A stretch of DNA of 64,000 bases from JANOSH01 sp031415695. GTDB lineage: Bacteria; Actinomycetota; Acidimicrobiia; Acidimicrobiales; Ilumatobacteraceae. The stretch is from positions 1 through 64,000 of the forward strand of contig JANOSH010000068.1 in the NCBI GenBank assembly GCA_031415695.1, given 5' to 3'. The translations under genes were made by a program, and so were the position numbers. The first letter of the stretch is position 1. Every line of letters starts with the position of its first letter. Below, in pieces: positions 51,104 to 60,123 of this stretch. The notes under the pieces are model-generated. The model was not told the origin of the DNA, searched no databases, and saw only the letters and a program-made list of their open reading frames with translations.

Positions 51104-52491
51104 GCTGCGGTACCGCCAACGGTCATGCTGCGAACACGCAAGGTTGGCTGACCGTCGCCAACCGGCACACCCTGGCCGTCCTTGCCACACGTTCCCGGAG
51201 CGCCCATGGCAAAATCGTTGCCAAGCAGGTCGATGTCTTTGAGCACCTGAGGACCGTTACCAATAAGGTTGCCTTCACGAATCGGCTCGGTGATCTCGCC
51301 GTTCTCGATGAAGTACGCCTCGGTCATACCGAACACGAAGTCTCCGGTAGCGGTGTCGACCGACCCGCCGCCGAGCTCGGCCACATAAATGCCACTTTCG
51401 GTTGCCCGCACGATGTCGTCGGGTGCTTCGGAACCGTTAAGCACGAACGTGTTGGTCATGCGCACCATGGGCAGGTACTGATAGCTCTGGCGGCGACCGT
51501 TACCCGACTGGGCACGGTTCTCCTTACGTGCCCGCAGGAAATCCCACATGTAGTCGGTGAGAATGCCGTCCTGAATGAGCACGTTGCGTTGCGATGCGTG
51601 ACCTTCATCGTCGATGGAGATTGCACCCCACTCGCCCGTCATCGTGCCGTCGTCGACAAGTGTGACGAGCGCCGATGCAACCAGCTCTCCGGTGCGTCCC
51701 CGGTACACGCTTGCACCTTTCGATACGAGGTCGGCCTCGAGACCATGGCCGCACGCTTCGTGGAACAGCACCCCGCCACTGCCAGCCTTGATGACCACAG
51801 GCACGCTTCCGGATGGAGCCGGACGCGCCGTGAGCTTCACAATGGCTTGGCGAGCAGCATCGCGAGCAACGTCTTCGACGCCGTAACGATCGAACAGCTC
51901 GAAGCCGACAGTGTGGCCAAGAGAACGGTAGCCGGTCTGCATACCGGCATCGCCTGATGCCACCGCGGTGACACGAAACATTGTGCGAACCTGATCATCT
52001 TCGACCAGCAAACCGTCGCTGTTGGCCACCAGAATTCGTTTCCGGCTGTCGCCATAACCGGCCGACACCTGGACAATGGCACCGCCCGAAGCACGCGCAG
52101 CCTCGTCGGCGCGCAGCAACAACTCGACCTTGCGGGCCTTCGCCACCGAATCGGGGTACTGCTCGACCGTGTTAACGGGATGTACCGCTCGACGCGTCAG
52201 CGCCACGATGTTGGCGCCGCCTCCGCCCTTGCGCGCCGCAGCCGAAGCAGCCTCGGCTGCGGCAAGTAGGCCGGCTTGTGACAGGTCGGCAGTATGTGCG
52301 TAACCAGTGGTCTCGCCCGACACCACACGGATGCCTGCACCCACATCGCGGCCCGACGTGACCTGTTCAACACGCCCATCGTCAAGCCCTGCAGACGACG
52401 ACCGTTTGTCCTCGGCATACACCTCGGCAAAGTCGCCGCCAGTGCGCAATGCGGCTCCGAGGACGCGCTGTAGAATAGTCGGGTCAATCAT
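51100..52491 (-). CDS. tldD: TldD metalloprotease catalytic subunit
   Basis: A 463-aa protein from the ATG at 52491 (MIDPTILQRVLGAALRTGGD). The zinc motif HEACGH occurs in VLFHEACGHGLEADLVSKG; TMTGEWGAISIDDEGHASQRNVLI and GGSVDTATGDFVFGM are typical TldD segments. With TldE it forms the active peptidase. First gene of the pair; the upstream frame extension is not conserved. Confidence 0.94.
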   Translation of the reverse strand: MIDPTILQRVLGAALRTGGDFAEVYAEDKRSSSAGLDDGRVEQVTSGRDVGAGIRVVSGETTGYAHTADLSQAGLLAAAEAASAAARKGGGGANIVALTRRAVHPVNTVEQYPDSVAKARKVELLLRADEAARASGGAIVQVSAGYGDSRKRILVANSDGLLVEDDQVRTMFRVTAVASGDAGMQTGYRSLGHTVGFELFDRYGVEDVARDAARQAIVKLTARPAPSGSVPVVIKAGSGGVLFHEACGHGLEADLVSKGASVYRGRTGELVASALVTLVDDGTMTGEWGAISIDDEGHASQRNVLIQDGILTDYMWDFLRARKENRAQSGNGRRQSYQYLPMVRMTNTFVLNGSEAPDDIVRATESGIYVAELGGGSVDTATGDFVFGMTEAYFIENGEITEPIREGNLIGNGPQVLKDIDLLGNDFAMGAPGTCGKDGQGVPVGDGQPTLRVRSMTVGGTAA

Positions 52492-52534
52492 CAGGTCTGC
52501 TCCTTGGAATTGGTAATTACAGGCTACCGGGGAA

Positions 52535-53311
52535 TTAGGCCCGCAAGGTTTGTATGGCCCGTCGCCTCGCGACATCGGTACGAGGTTCTCGCAGCATGCT
52601 TGGCTTTTCGACGCTTGGGTGTACAACCAGGTACGGCCCGGCTGTGTCGCCTTTCACCCAGACTTCAGCTGGTTCTACCAATGCTTCAAGCGCGCTGCGC
52701 CACGACCCGGCCGCGTTGACGACGACCGCCTGTTCGCCAGTATTGTCGTTGGTCAGCGTGCCGGTAACGGTGACATGACCCCGGCCGAGAGCACGCACCA
52801 TGCCATTCCAACGCAACCGCCTCCACGTACCGCGCCGAACAAGACGACGGGCACGAATAGCCGACTGCAAATCGAACCCGCCAAGGCCCAAAACAGCAAC
52901 CGACGCTACAAGCAGCGCAGCCACCGGCAACGCAATGCCCCGCTTTTGCTTGTTGGCACCTTTGTAGCTGACCCGCCCCTCACGCCTGTCGACCAGCACG
53001 GTCACTTGCGAACCGACCCTCGGGATGCTCAACCCATCGTCGACGCGCACAATGGCCACCGTGTTGAGCCCGGCAGCCACGTACCTGACCTTTACCTCGA
53101 ATCCGCCCGGGACTTGACTCACCTCTTCGACCTGCCCATCGAAGGGACGGGCCTGGCGGGCAAGGGGGTCGAAACGCTCGTCAACCTGGAGCTGAGCCAC
53201 CACCGACGCACCAATCAGGATCAAGCCAAGCAGCACAACCACTATGGCGCGTCGGAGCGCGCGACCGAGCGACGCGCCGACCCAGGCCATTTCGGTGTCG
53301 TTAGCAGCCAT
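52535..53311 (-). CDS. Membrane protein with two TM segments, function unknown
   Basis: A 258-aa protein from an ATG at 53311 (ORF open to 53341). Hydrophobic segments at ~23-43 (AIVVVLLGLILIGASVVAQL) and ~128-148 (LPVAALLVASVAVLGLGGF) flank an ~85-residue external beta-rich domain that recalls DUF3592-type proteins (VEEVSQVPGGFEVKVRYVAAG ... VGSQVTVLVDRREGRVSY). A second cytoplasmic beta domain follows. No enzymatic motif. It is followed by tldD on the same strand, 43 nt away. Confidence 0.6.
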   Translation of the reverse strand: MAANDTEMAWVGASLGRALRRAIVVVLLGLILIGASVVAQLQVDERFDPLARQARPFDGQVEEVSQVPGGFEVKVRYVAAGLNTVAIVRVDDGLSIPRVGSQVTVLVDRREGRVSYKGANKQKRGIALPVAALLVASVAVLGLGGFDLQSAIRARRLVRRGTWRRLRWNGMVRALGRGHVTVTGTLTNDNTGEQAVVVNAAGSWRSALEALVEPAEVWVKGDTAGPYLVVHPSVEKPSMLREPRTDVARRRAIQTLRA

Positions 53312-53370
53312 AGGCGCTAAGTCTGCCCCAAACTCGGGCAAACCGGGCGAGCCTGCGCTCCGCTAGTAGG

Positions 53371-54252
53371 GTGACTCGGGTGAGGGCCGAGTCGACAACG
53401 CTTCCGTCCAGTCGAACCGAACCTCGATTGCGGTGGTGGAAAGAAGTCATCATCATTGGGCTTTTCTACGTTGGGTACTCCGCCATTCGGAATCAGTTCG
53501 GTTCAGCTCAACTCGATATCGGAGGTGTTCCAGAGCAGGCATTCAATCATGCACTCGATGTCATCGACCTCGAACACTCCCTCGGCACCTACTTCGAACA
53601 TCGGCTACAGGCCGTATTTCTCGACAATGTCACGTTCATGCAGTTCTGGAACGTTTTCTACGGCACGGCCCATTTCATCGTGACGATGTTTACGTTCGTG
53701 TGTTTGTTCACCTTCGCCCGGCCCCGATTTGTGCGATGGCGCAACACGCTCGCTTGCACCACAGGTTTGGCACTCGTTGGGTTCAGTACGTTCCCGCTTA
53801 TGCCGCCTCGTCTGCTCACCGACTCCGGCCGGTTTGGCGGGGCCGGCCAGCTGTCGCAAGTGGCGGTTAAGGTGCCGGTCGACTTTGTCGATGGCCTCAG
53901 GGTCTTTGGAGGAGCATGGAGTTTCGACTCCGGGCCGATGACCCGAATCACCAATCAGTACGCAGCGATGCCGAGTCTGCATTGCGCATGGGCACTGTGG
54001 TGCTGCCTTGCGCTCTGGCCGCTCTTCGACCGTCCGTGGCAACGCGTGTTGCTTGTGGCATACCCGTGGGCCACATTGTTTTGCATCATCGTTACCGGCA
54101 ACCACTACTGGATTGATGCAGTTGGCGGCTTGGTTACGTTGGGCCTCGGGTTTCTTGCCGGTTCCCTCATCGACGGGTTGAACCAGCGGCGTCTCGCCCG
54201 CAAATTTGGTTCAAGCGCAGTAGCCAACCAGATCAACGAGTACATGACCTGA
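53371..54252 (+). CDS. PAP2-type phosphatase / inositol-phosphotransferase-like membrane enzyme
   Basis: A 293-aa membrane protein with about six hydrophobic segments. The active-site motifs of the PAP2_3 (Aur1/Ipt1-like) group are present: FPLMPPRLL, AAMPSLHCAWALW and GNHYWIDAVGG, providing the conserved Ser-His and His-x3-Asp residues. Such enzymes act on lipid phosphates or transfer head groups. The last 42 nt overlap the 3' end of the convergent DUF1501 gene. Substrate unknown. Confidence 0.85.
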   Translation: MTRVRAESTTLPSSRTEPRLRWWKEVIIIGLFYVGYSAIRNQFGSAQLDIGGVPEQAFNHALDVIDLEHSLGTYFEHRLQAVFLDNVTFMQFWNVFYGTAHFIVTMFTFVCLFTFARPRFVRWRNTLACTTGLALVGFSTFPLMPPRLLTDSGRFGGAGQLSQVAVKVPVDFVDGLRVFGGAWSFDSGPMTRITNQYAAMPSLHCAWALWCCLALWPLFDRPWQRVLLVAYPWATLFCIIVTGNHYWIDAVGGLVTLGLGFLAGSLIDGLNQRRLARKFGSSAVANQINEYMT

Positions 54253-56622
54253 ACCGGCGTCGAGGAACATACTGACCTTGCCGGCGCCGAGCTTCGACAC
54301 GACGAGGTTAGGAACGGTTTGACCCTCGACAAAGTTGAGGTTCGATGTGGTCGGTCGCACCTCACCCGCTGGCCATACCGTCAGATAACCGGCCCGGCTC
54401 GGCTGGGTCACGGTCACATTGAGTACCGCGGCCGTGGCTCCAGTCGACGGAACTCCACCCAACCCCGAGATACGAAGGTCAACGGCCCGGCCGCCGATGA
54501 GCGGCGCGTTTGTTGCACGCGTATCGAGAAGGCGCAACGGCGCAACAGGCACCACACCTGATTGACCCAGCGGTCCAATCCACCCAACGACATCTACAAT
54601 CACATTCGTACGACCGGCGCTGTTGAACAGGGCAATCTTGCCCCCTGCCCCAACTTTGGCCATCACAAGATTCGGTACGGTCTGACGAGCGACGTAGTTG
54701 AGGCTTGACGCTTCAGGCCGTGGTTCGCCCGCAGGCCACACTGTCAGGTAGGCGGCGCTGGTCGGTTCGGTGACGGTGACATTCAGTACAACCGACGTCA
54801 CACCGGCTGCCGGCACGCCGCCCACACCAAGAACGGCCAACTCCATCGAGCCGCCTGGACCTATGGCACCAGGCAGCCCAACTCGGCTATCGAGAAGGCG
54901 AGCGGGCGAGATGGTGGTCAGACGACCGCCCGCCTCACTGGTGAGGTAGCCGACGACGTCGGCGATCAAATGGCTGCTGCCCGAACTGTTGAAGAACGAC
55001 GCTTTTCCACTAGCACCCAACTTGGCAATAACAAGGTTCGGGACCGTTTGGCCGGGCATAGCGTTCAGGTTGGATGCCGTCGGCATGGCAATGCCTGTGG
55101 GCCAAACAGTCACGTATCCGGCCGAGGTGGGCTGGGTTACGGTCACATTCATCAGCACTGCGCTGGCCAGAGGAGGCACGCCAGCAACACCGCGAAGCGC
55201 CACCTCGATAGTTGTCCCAGGTCCAACCGCGTGAGCAGGGGCGCCAACGCCATGGCGCGTATCGAGAACCCTCGTCGGTGACAGCGCAATGATCGTGGCC
55301 GGCGAGGTCGAAACGATTGGCGGCACGCCCGGAACCACATCGCCGGGGGTTCTTGCAAACAACGACAACGGCTCGTAGTTCTTGCCGAGAAGCGCCTGCG
55401 AGTCGCCGCCTAGCCATCGGTCGATCACCGACGTGTACACCTGTCGGTAATCGACCGATGCCGCCAGTTGGTCATGAGGCAAGAGCGTTGTGAGCGATGG
55501 GTAAGTGGCATGCAAGCCTCCGCGCACCTGAGGACCCATAAGCATTAGGCAACTTGCAGCACCATGGTCGCTGCCCTCTGATGAGTTCCCTTTTACACGA
55601 CGGCCAAACTCGGAAAACGTCATCGCTGCGGTTCGAGGTTGCCACTGCGGGTCGAGCGTTGCCCAGAACAAGCGAAGGCCGTCGTCGAGTTTCTTGAGAA
55701 GTTCGAGCTGACCGTCATTACCGTTCTGAGAGTCGTGGTGATCAAAGCCGCCGATCGACACGCTTACCACACGCGTACCGATATTCGCGTTAATGAGGCG
55801 GGCCGCAATCATGAACTCACGAGCGGTTCGATCCCCATCGAATGAGGCCGGGTACACGGGTGCAGTTGTGGCTGCAACATCGAGCTGATCACTCAGCGCC
55901 GAGGCCAGCGGGCTGGTCCAGATTGACGACGAGTTCGACGTTGTCTTGAACTCGCGAATCGCCGAGTAGAAGTTCTGGTTATACGCCTGCTGCCCACTGC
56001 CGAGCCCGCCCGGATACGGGTCAAGCGACACAGCTCGCGTGCCGGCACCGACAAGGTGGAGGGGAATTCCTCCGTAGCCGATGTGGATTGCTCGCAGCAG
56101 GTCGGGCGAGGTGAGACTGTCGAGCCAGCGTCCAAGCCATCCGTTGCCAAGCTGCGGTGAGGTTCCGCCCCAGCCAGTCATCCAGTTGGCCATCGAGGTG
56201 AAATGGCTAAAGTCGGGGCTTGCCGTGCCAACGCCCTGGACAAGCGCAACCTGACCGGCGTCATAGCGCTCCTTCACGAAGGTAAGCGACGGGCTCAAAC
56301 CAACATCACTGTTGATCACCAACACTTGATTTTGGGGAATGGCAATCTGTGGACGTTTCGAATAGTACGCGCCGTTTCCATACGGCACCACGGTGTTGAG
56401 GCCGTCGTTGCCTCCACCCAGCATGACAATGAGCAGGATTCCATCGCGCTCGCCGATCGGAGAGAGCGCTTCGGCCACGCCGCCAGGAAGCAGGCTCGCG
56501 GCTGCAGTGGCGCCGGCACCGGCGGCTATTGCTTGCAGAAATCGTCGTCGAGACACGCCTCCCACGTCGGGGGCTGTCAGGTGCTTGAGCGCATTGGATG
56601 TCGAGATATCAAAAGGGAGCAT
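54211..56622 (-). CDS. Tat-exported DUF1501 protein with three C-terminal LDTR repeats
   Basis: An 803-aa protein from the ATG at 56622. SRRRFLQAIAAGAGATAAASLLPGG near residue 24 is a twin-arginine signal. The DUF1501 domain (sulfatase-like alkaline-phosphatase fold) follows: LLIVMLGGGNDGLNTVVPYG, SVSIGGFDHHD, MTFSEFGRRVKGN...GSDHGAASCLMLMG. The last ~380 residues are three ~125-aa repeats with RVLDTR/RLLDSR/RLLDTR, VLNVTVTQPTSAGYLTVWP, SNLN and VPNLVxxKxGA, each ending in VVGY-like sequence. These repeats are common in secreted Acidimicrobiia proteins. It follows a DUF1800 gene by 8 nt, the usual partner. Secreted; function not established. Confidence 0.88.
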   Translation of the reverse strand: MLPFDISTSNALKHLTAPDVGGVSRRRFLQAIAAGAGATAAASLLPGGVAEALSPIGERDGILLIVMLGGGNDGLNTVVPYGNGAYYSKRPQIAIPQNQVLVINSDVGLSPSLTFVKERYDAGQVALVQGVGTASPDFSHFTSMANWMTGWGGTSPQLGNGWLGRWLDSLTSPDLLRAIHIGYGGIPLHLVGAGTRAVSLDPYPGGLGSGQQAYNQNFYSAIREFKTTSNSSSIWTSPLASALSDQLDVAATTAPVYPASFDGDRTAREFMIAARLINANIGTRVVSVSIGGFDHHDSQNGNDGQLELLKKLDDGLRLFWATLDPQWQPRTAAMTFSEFGRRVKGNSSEGSDHGAASCLMLMGPQVRGGLHATYPSLTTLLPHDQLAASVDYRQVYTSVIDRWLGGDSQALLGKNYEPLSLFARTPGDVVPGVPPIVSTSPATIIALSPTRVLDTRHGVGAPAHAVGPGTTIEVALRGVAGVPPLASAVLMNVTVTQPTSAGYVTVWPTGIAMPTASNLNAMPGQTVPNLVIAKLGASGKASFFNSSGSSHLIADVVGYLTSEAGGRLTTISPARLLDSRVGLPGAIGPGGSMELAVLGVGGVPAAGVTSVVLNVTVTEPTSAAYLTVWPAGEPRPEASSLNYVARQTVPNLVMAKVGAGGKIALFNSAGRTNVIVDVVGWIGPLGQSGVVPVAPLRLLDTRATNAPLIGGRAVDLRISGLGGVPSTGATAAVLNVTVTQPSRAGYLTVWPAGEVRPTTSNLNFVEGQTVPNLVVSKLGAGKVSMFLDAGSGHVLVDLVGYCA

Positions 56623-56630
56623 GGTGGGTC

Positions 56631-57926
56631 CTAAGCGACACTGAACTCGGGGGTGAGCATGGCCAACGGCAAGAGCATCGGTTCGGTCCATTTGTGCTGA
56701 CCCGTGCGTGTGCGGGTGATGAAGTTGGTGAGCACCGTCGTCGTACCCGGCGAGAACGAGACCTCAAGGTAGGACGCCATCAGCGCAACGAGGGCGGCTG
56801 GCGTTTGTTTCGTTGAGTCCACAAGCGGGTGTTTGCCCGCCTTGTTGAGTGCCCAGTGGACCTGTTGTGCAAAATCACCGCGTCCGGCCATTGCACTCGT
56901 CGAGATAAAATAGCCGTTCGTCTTCCAACCCGCCACGTTCGGCGGATACAGCAGTCGCATCCCCATGTTGTCGTCATTCCATTCCGGATGCAGCTCAGCG
57001 GCCGTCATCTGTGTCGCCCGTAGCACCGCCGTTACATACTCGGCCGGGTTGCGAACCATGCCGTTCTTGGCCGTGTCGCTATAGAACTCTGGGCGAAGAA
57101 ACATGGTTCGCAGGAGCGTCTTGATGTCGAGGCTCGACGCCGAGAACGCAGCTGCGATGGCTTGGAGTGCGGCAGGTGGCGGGTTCGAGTGAGCAAAGAA
57201 TCCCCACAGCTTCTTGGAGATGAACGTCGCCACGACGTCACGTTTGTCGGCTCGAGTCAGAATCGTGTCGATGACCTCTGGCCCGGTCCATCGCTTCTCG
57301 GTGCCGAAGATGGTTTTCAGACCGGTGTCGTGGCGGGCCTCCCTGTACTTGTACGTCATGAGGTCCCAGTCGACGCCGTGGCCGGTCCAGGCACGGGCCA
57401 CCTCGTCCACGTCGGTTTCGGTGTAGTTCCCTACCCCCATGGTGAACAATTCCATGAGCTCACGGGCGAAATTCTGTTGAGCGCCGTACTTCGTGTTCGA
57501 CGAATTGTCGAGATATTCGAGCATGGCCGGCTCGAGGGCCATGGCCTGGGTCAGGACTTTGAAGTCACCTATGGCGTGTTGCCGATATAGCCGAATTTGG
57601 CTGACCATCCAGGCCAGGTGACCAACCTTCTCGGCGCTCGAAACAAAGTGCCCGTGCCAGAACAGCGTCATCTTTTCTACGAGCGGAGACGACGAGGTAG
57701 CCATTCGGTCGTACCACTGCTGAATGAAGGCCACTTGCTTTTCCCAATCGCTCTTTCCGGGATCAGAGAACTCGACGGGGTCAACCTCGAGTGCTGCAGG
57801 GGCGTTGAGAATCCACTCGACGAGAGCCGGAAGGTCGAGCGTCGATAGTTCTCCGACCAGCGTCGGCGTTGCTTGATAACCCGTTCGTCGGAGAAGATGA
57901 CGTACCTGTATGACAGTCGTTGGCAT
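56631..57926 (-). CDS. DUF1800 protein
   Basis: A 431-aa protein from the ATG at 57926. Family signatures: VRHLLRRTGYQATP at the N-terminus, MTLFWHGHFVSS, NFARELMELFTMGVGNYTETDVDEVARAWTGH and YPPNVAGWKTNGYFIST. DUF1800 and DUF1501 genes form a conserved pair in many bacteria and their products are thought to act together outside the membrane; the reaction is unknown. No clear signal peptide is visible here. Divergent from dxs. Confidence 0.9.
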   Translation of the reverse strand: MPTTVIQVRHLLRRTGYQATPTLVGELSTLDLPALVEWILNAPAALEVDPVEFSDPGKSDWEKQVAFIQQWYDRMATSSSPLVEKMTLFWHGHFVSSAEKVGHLAWMVSQIRLYRQHAIGDFKVLTQAMALEPAMLEYLDNSSNTKYGAQQNFARELMELFTMGVGNYTETDVDEVARAWTGHGVDWDLMTYKYREARHDTGLKTIFGTEKRWTGPEVIDTILTRADKRDVVATFISKKLWGFFAHSNPPPAALQAIAAAFSASSLDIKTLLRTMFLRPEFYSDTAKNGMVRNPAEYVTAVLRATQMTAAELHPEWNDDNMGMRLLYPPNVAGWKTNGYFISTSAMAGRGDFAQQVHWALNKAGKHPLVDSTKQTPAALVALMASYLEVSFSPGTTTVLTNFITRTRTGQHKWTEPMLLPLAMLTPEFSVA

Positions 57927-58079
57927 GCGAACTCCCCTCAAACAACCCGATTGGTCCAAGTGGTTTCATCGGCTGGCTGCGGTACCCACTACACGTGGAA
58001 ACGGCCAAGAAAACCGCAACTTTTCGTATTGTCGGTGTGTTTAGGAACACTTCGATGCGTGGCGGTAAGGTCTTGTCTG
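57927..58079. promoter_or_regulatory. Divergent promoter region, DUF1800 gene / dxs
   Basis: A 153-nt gap between oppositely transcribed genes. The dxs frame is open through it, but the translated stretch resembles no DXS and is treated as non-coding. No specific operator is seen. Confidence 0.35.
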
Positions 58080-59957
58080 GTGCTGCTCGACTCGATTAAC
58101 GAACCTTGCGATCTGCGGGCGCTCAGCTACTCGCAACTTGCCGACCTGTCGGGCGAGATCCGCGAGTTCATTGTCCAAGCCGTTGCCGCCTCAGCTGGCC
58201 ACCTCGGTTCCAACCTCGGCACGGTCGAACTGACCCTGGCCCTACACCGAGTCTTCGAATCGCCAACAGACGCCATCTTGTGGGACACGGGCCATCAGGC
58301 ATACGTGCACAAGATCGTCACCGGTCGAAAGGCCGGTTTCGAACGACTTCGAATGGCTGACGGCCTGTCGGGGTACCCGAGCCGCGAGGAGAGCCGGCAC
58401 GATTTCGTCGAGAACAGCCACGCCAGCACCATCTTGTCGTACGCCCACGGTTTGGCCGTCGCCCGCGATGCCGGCGTCAATGCTCATCGCCATTTGGTAG
58501 CGGTCATCGGCGACGGTTCCATGACCGGAGGCATGGCATACGAGGCGCTCAACAACATTGGCCATTCCAGCCGCCGAGTCATCATTGTGCTCAACGACAA
58601 CGGACGCAGCTACGCGCCAACGGTGTCGCGCCTGTCGGAGAGCTTGTCAAAGATTCGCCTGAACCCGGTGTACATGCGTCGCCAACGACGATTCGAGCAG
58701 CTTTTACACGACGTCCCGGTAGTCGGCCGTCAGGCCGAGAAGGGCCTCGACGCGGTCAAAGCCGCCGTTCGCGAGTATCTGCAGCCTCCGGAGTTCTTCG
58801 AGACACTCGGCATTCGATACGTCGGTCCTGTCGATGGCCACGACCTGCCGGCGTTGGAGGAAGCGTTCAATAACGCCAAGCAGTTCGATACGCCGATTCT
58901 CGTGCACGTTCTTACGCAAAAGGGCCGGGGGTATCCACCGGCCGAAGACGACGACGAGAAACACCTGCACGATGCGCCCGTGTTCGACCCGGTCAAAGGC
59001 CCGCCTAAGGCGTTACCCACCGGGTACACCCAGGCGTTCGCCGAGGCCATCATCGACCAGGCTGAGCTAAACCCCAAACTCGTCGCCATCACTGCTGCGA
59101 TGCCTGGCCCTACCGGCCTGCTTCCCTTCCAATCCCGTTTCCCCGATCGATTCTTCGACGTCGGTATCGCCGAACAACATGCTGTGGCCGCCGCAGCCGG
59201 TATGGCGCTTGGCGGATTACGGCCCGTCGTTGCGCTGTATTCAACCTTTATGAATCGGGCATGGGATCAAATTGTGTACGACGTGGCGTTACATCGTTTG
59301 CCGGTGGTGTTCTGCTTCGACCGAGCCGGAATCACCGGCGACGACGGGCCCAGCCACCACGGCGTGTACGACCTTGCGCTAATGACCAAGGTGCCTGGCA
59401 TGACGGTTTTCGCTCCGTCGTCGGCTCAAGAACTCAAGGTCATGATGGGCGACGCGCTTCGTCTCTGCACCGACGGCCCTGCAGCCATTCGATATCCGCG
59501 TGGTGCGGCACGAGTAGTCGATGCCGATCAGGTCGGTTCCGGCTTCGGCGCCAATCGTGTTCGACTCGGATCCCACATCAGCATCGTTGGTGTTGGCCGG
59601 CTGCTCGAAGCAGCACTTGGTGCCGCCGATCGGCTGGCCGAGCACGGCTATGACGTCAGCGTCTGGGATCCCCGGCTTGTGAAGCCGATCGACCCCGTCA
59701 TGGTGGCTGCCCTAGCCCACGACGAGTTGGTCATCGTTGCCGAGGACGGCGTACTTGTCGGGGGTGTCGGCCATCAACTAGCGGCCATCATTGCCGAGCT
59801 GAGCGTGTCGGGAAGCGGGCCACGTGTCGTGTCCCTGGGCATCCCGTCCAAGTTCATTCCCCACGGCAAGCCCGAAGCAATCCTGGCCCAACTTGGGCTT
59901 GACGCCGAGGGAATCTTCACCACAACACTCGAACAGATCAAACTGCTCGGGCTCTGA
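58080..59957 (+). CDS. dxs: 1-deoxy-D-xylulose-5-phosphate synthase
   Basis: A 625-aa thiamine-diphosphate enzyme from a GTG at 58080 (MLLDSINEPCDLRALSYSQL). Signatures: GHLGSNLGTVELTLALHRVF, WDTGHQAYVHKIVTGR, VIGDGSMTGGMAYEALNN (ThDP/Mg binding), FFDVGIAEQHAVAAAAGMA, FCFDRAGITGDDGPSHHG and IPSKFIPHG. It joins pyruvate and glyceraldehyde-3-phosphate in the first step of the non-mevalonate isoprenoid pathway. Complete; upstream in-frame codons are not conserved. Confidence 0.94.
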   Translation: MLLDSINEPCDLRALSYSQLADLSGEIREFIVQAVAASAGHLGSNLGTVELTLALHRVFESPTDAILWDTGHQAYVHKIVTGRKAGFERLRMADGLSGYPSREESRHDFVENSHASTILSYAHGLAVARDAGVNAHRHLVAVIGDGSMTGGMAYEALNNIGHSSRRVIIVLNDNGRSYAPTVSRLSESLSKIRLNPVYMRRQRRFEQLLHDVPVVGRQAEKGLDAVKAAVREYLQPPEFFETLGIRYVGPVDGHDLPALEEAFNNAKQFDTPILVHVLTQKGRGYPPAEDDDEKHLHDAPVFDPVKGPPKALPTGYTQAFAEAIIDQAELNPKLVAITAAMPGPTGLLPFQSRFPDRFFDVGIAEQHAVAAAAGMALGGLRPVVALYSTFMNRAWDQIVYDVALHRLPVVFCFDRAGITGDDGPSHHGVYDLALMTKVPGMTVFAPSSAQELKVMMGDALRLCTDGPAAIRYPRGAARVVDADQVGSGFGANRVRLGSHISIVGVGRLLEAALGAADRLAEHGYDVSVWDPRLVKPIDPVMVAALAHDELVIVAEDGVLVGGVGHQLAAIIAELSVSGSGPRVVSLGIPSKFIPHGKPEAILAQLGLDAEGIFTTTLEQIKLLGL

Positions 59958-59973
59958 GGTCGGGGCACAAACG

Positions 59974-60044
59974 CGGGAGAGACGGCGTGCGCTCGGCACG
60001 CCGACTCCCGGGTGTGTGCAGTGCTCTGCGGGAGTAGAACACCC
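59974..60044. terminator. Overlapping alternative hairpins between convergent genes
   Basis: CGGGAG (59974-59979), CTCCCG (60005-60010) and CGGGAG (60029-60034) can pair in two exclusive ways. The first encloses a perfect 8-bp stem CGGCGTGC/GCACGCCG (59983-59990 with 59996-60003); the second encloses GCAG/CTGC. ACACCC at 60039-60044 can also pair with GGGTGT at 60010-60015. Lying 3' of both dxs and the convergent gene, it is most simply a bidirectional termination region, though no T-run is evident. Confidence 0.5.
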
Positions 60045-60123
60045 ACAGTTCTTACAGACGCAGACCCAAATGTTTAGTCGCGCTCTGGTCGGAGGATTGT
60101 TTTCATACCCGATCCGATACGCT

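Noticed and set aside
57873..58079. N-terminal extension of Dxs
   Set aside because: The translated stretch has no resemblance to DXS and overlaps the divergent promoter region; conservation begins at the GTG at 58080.
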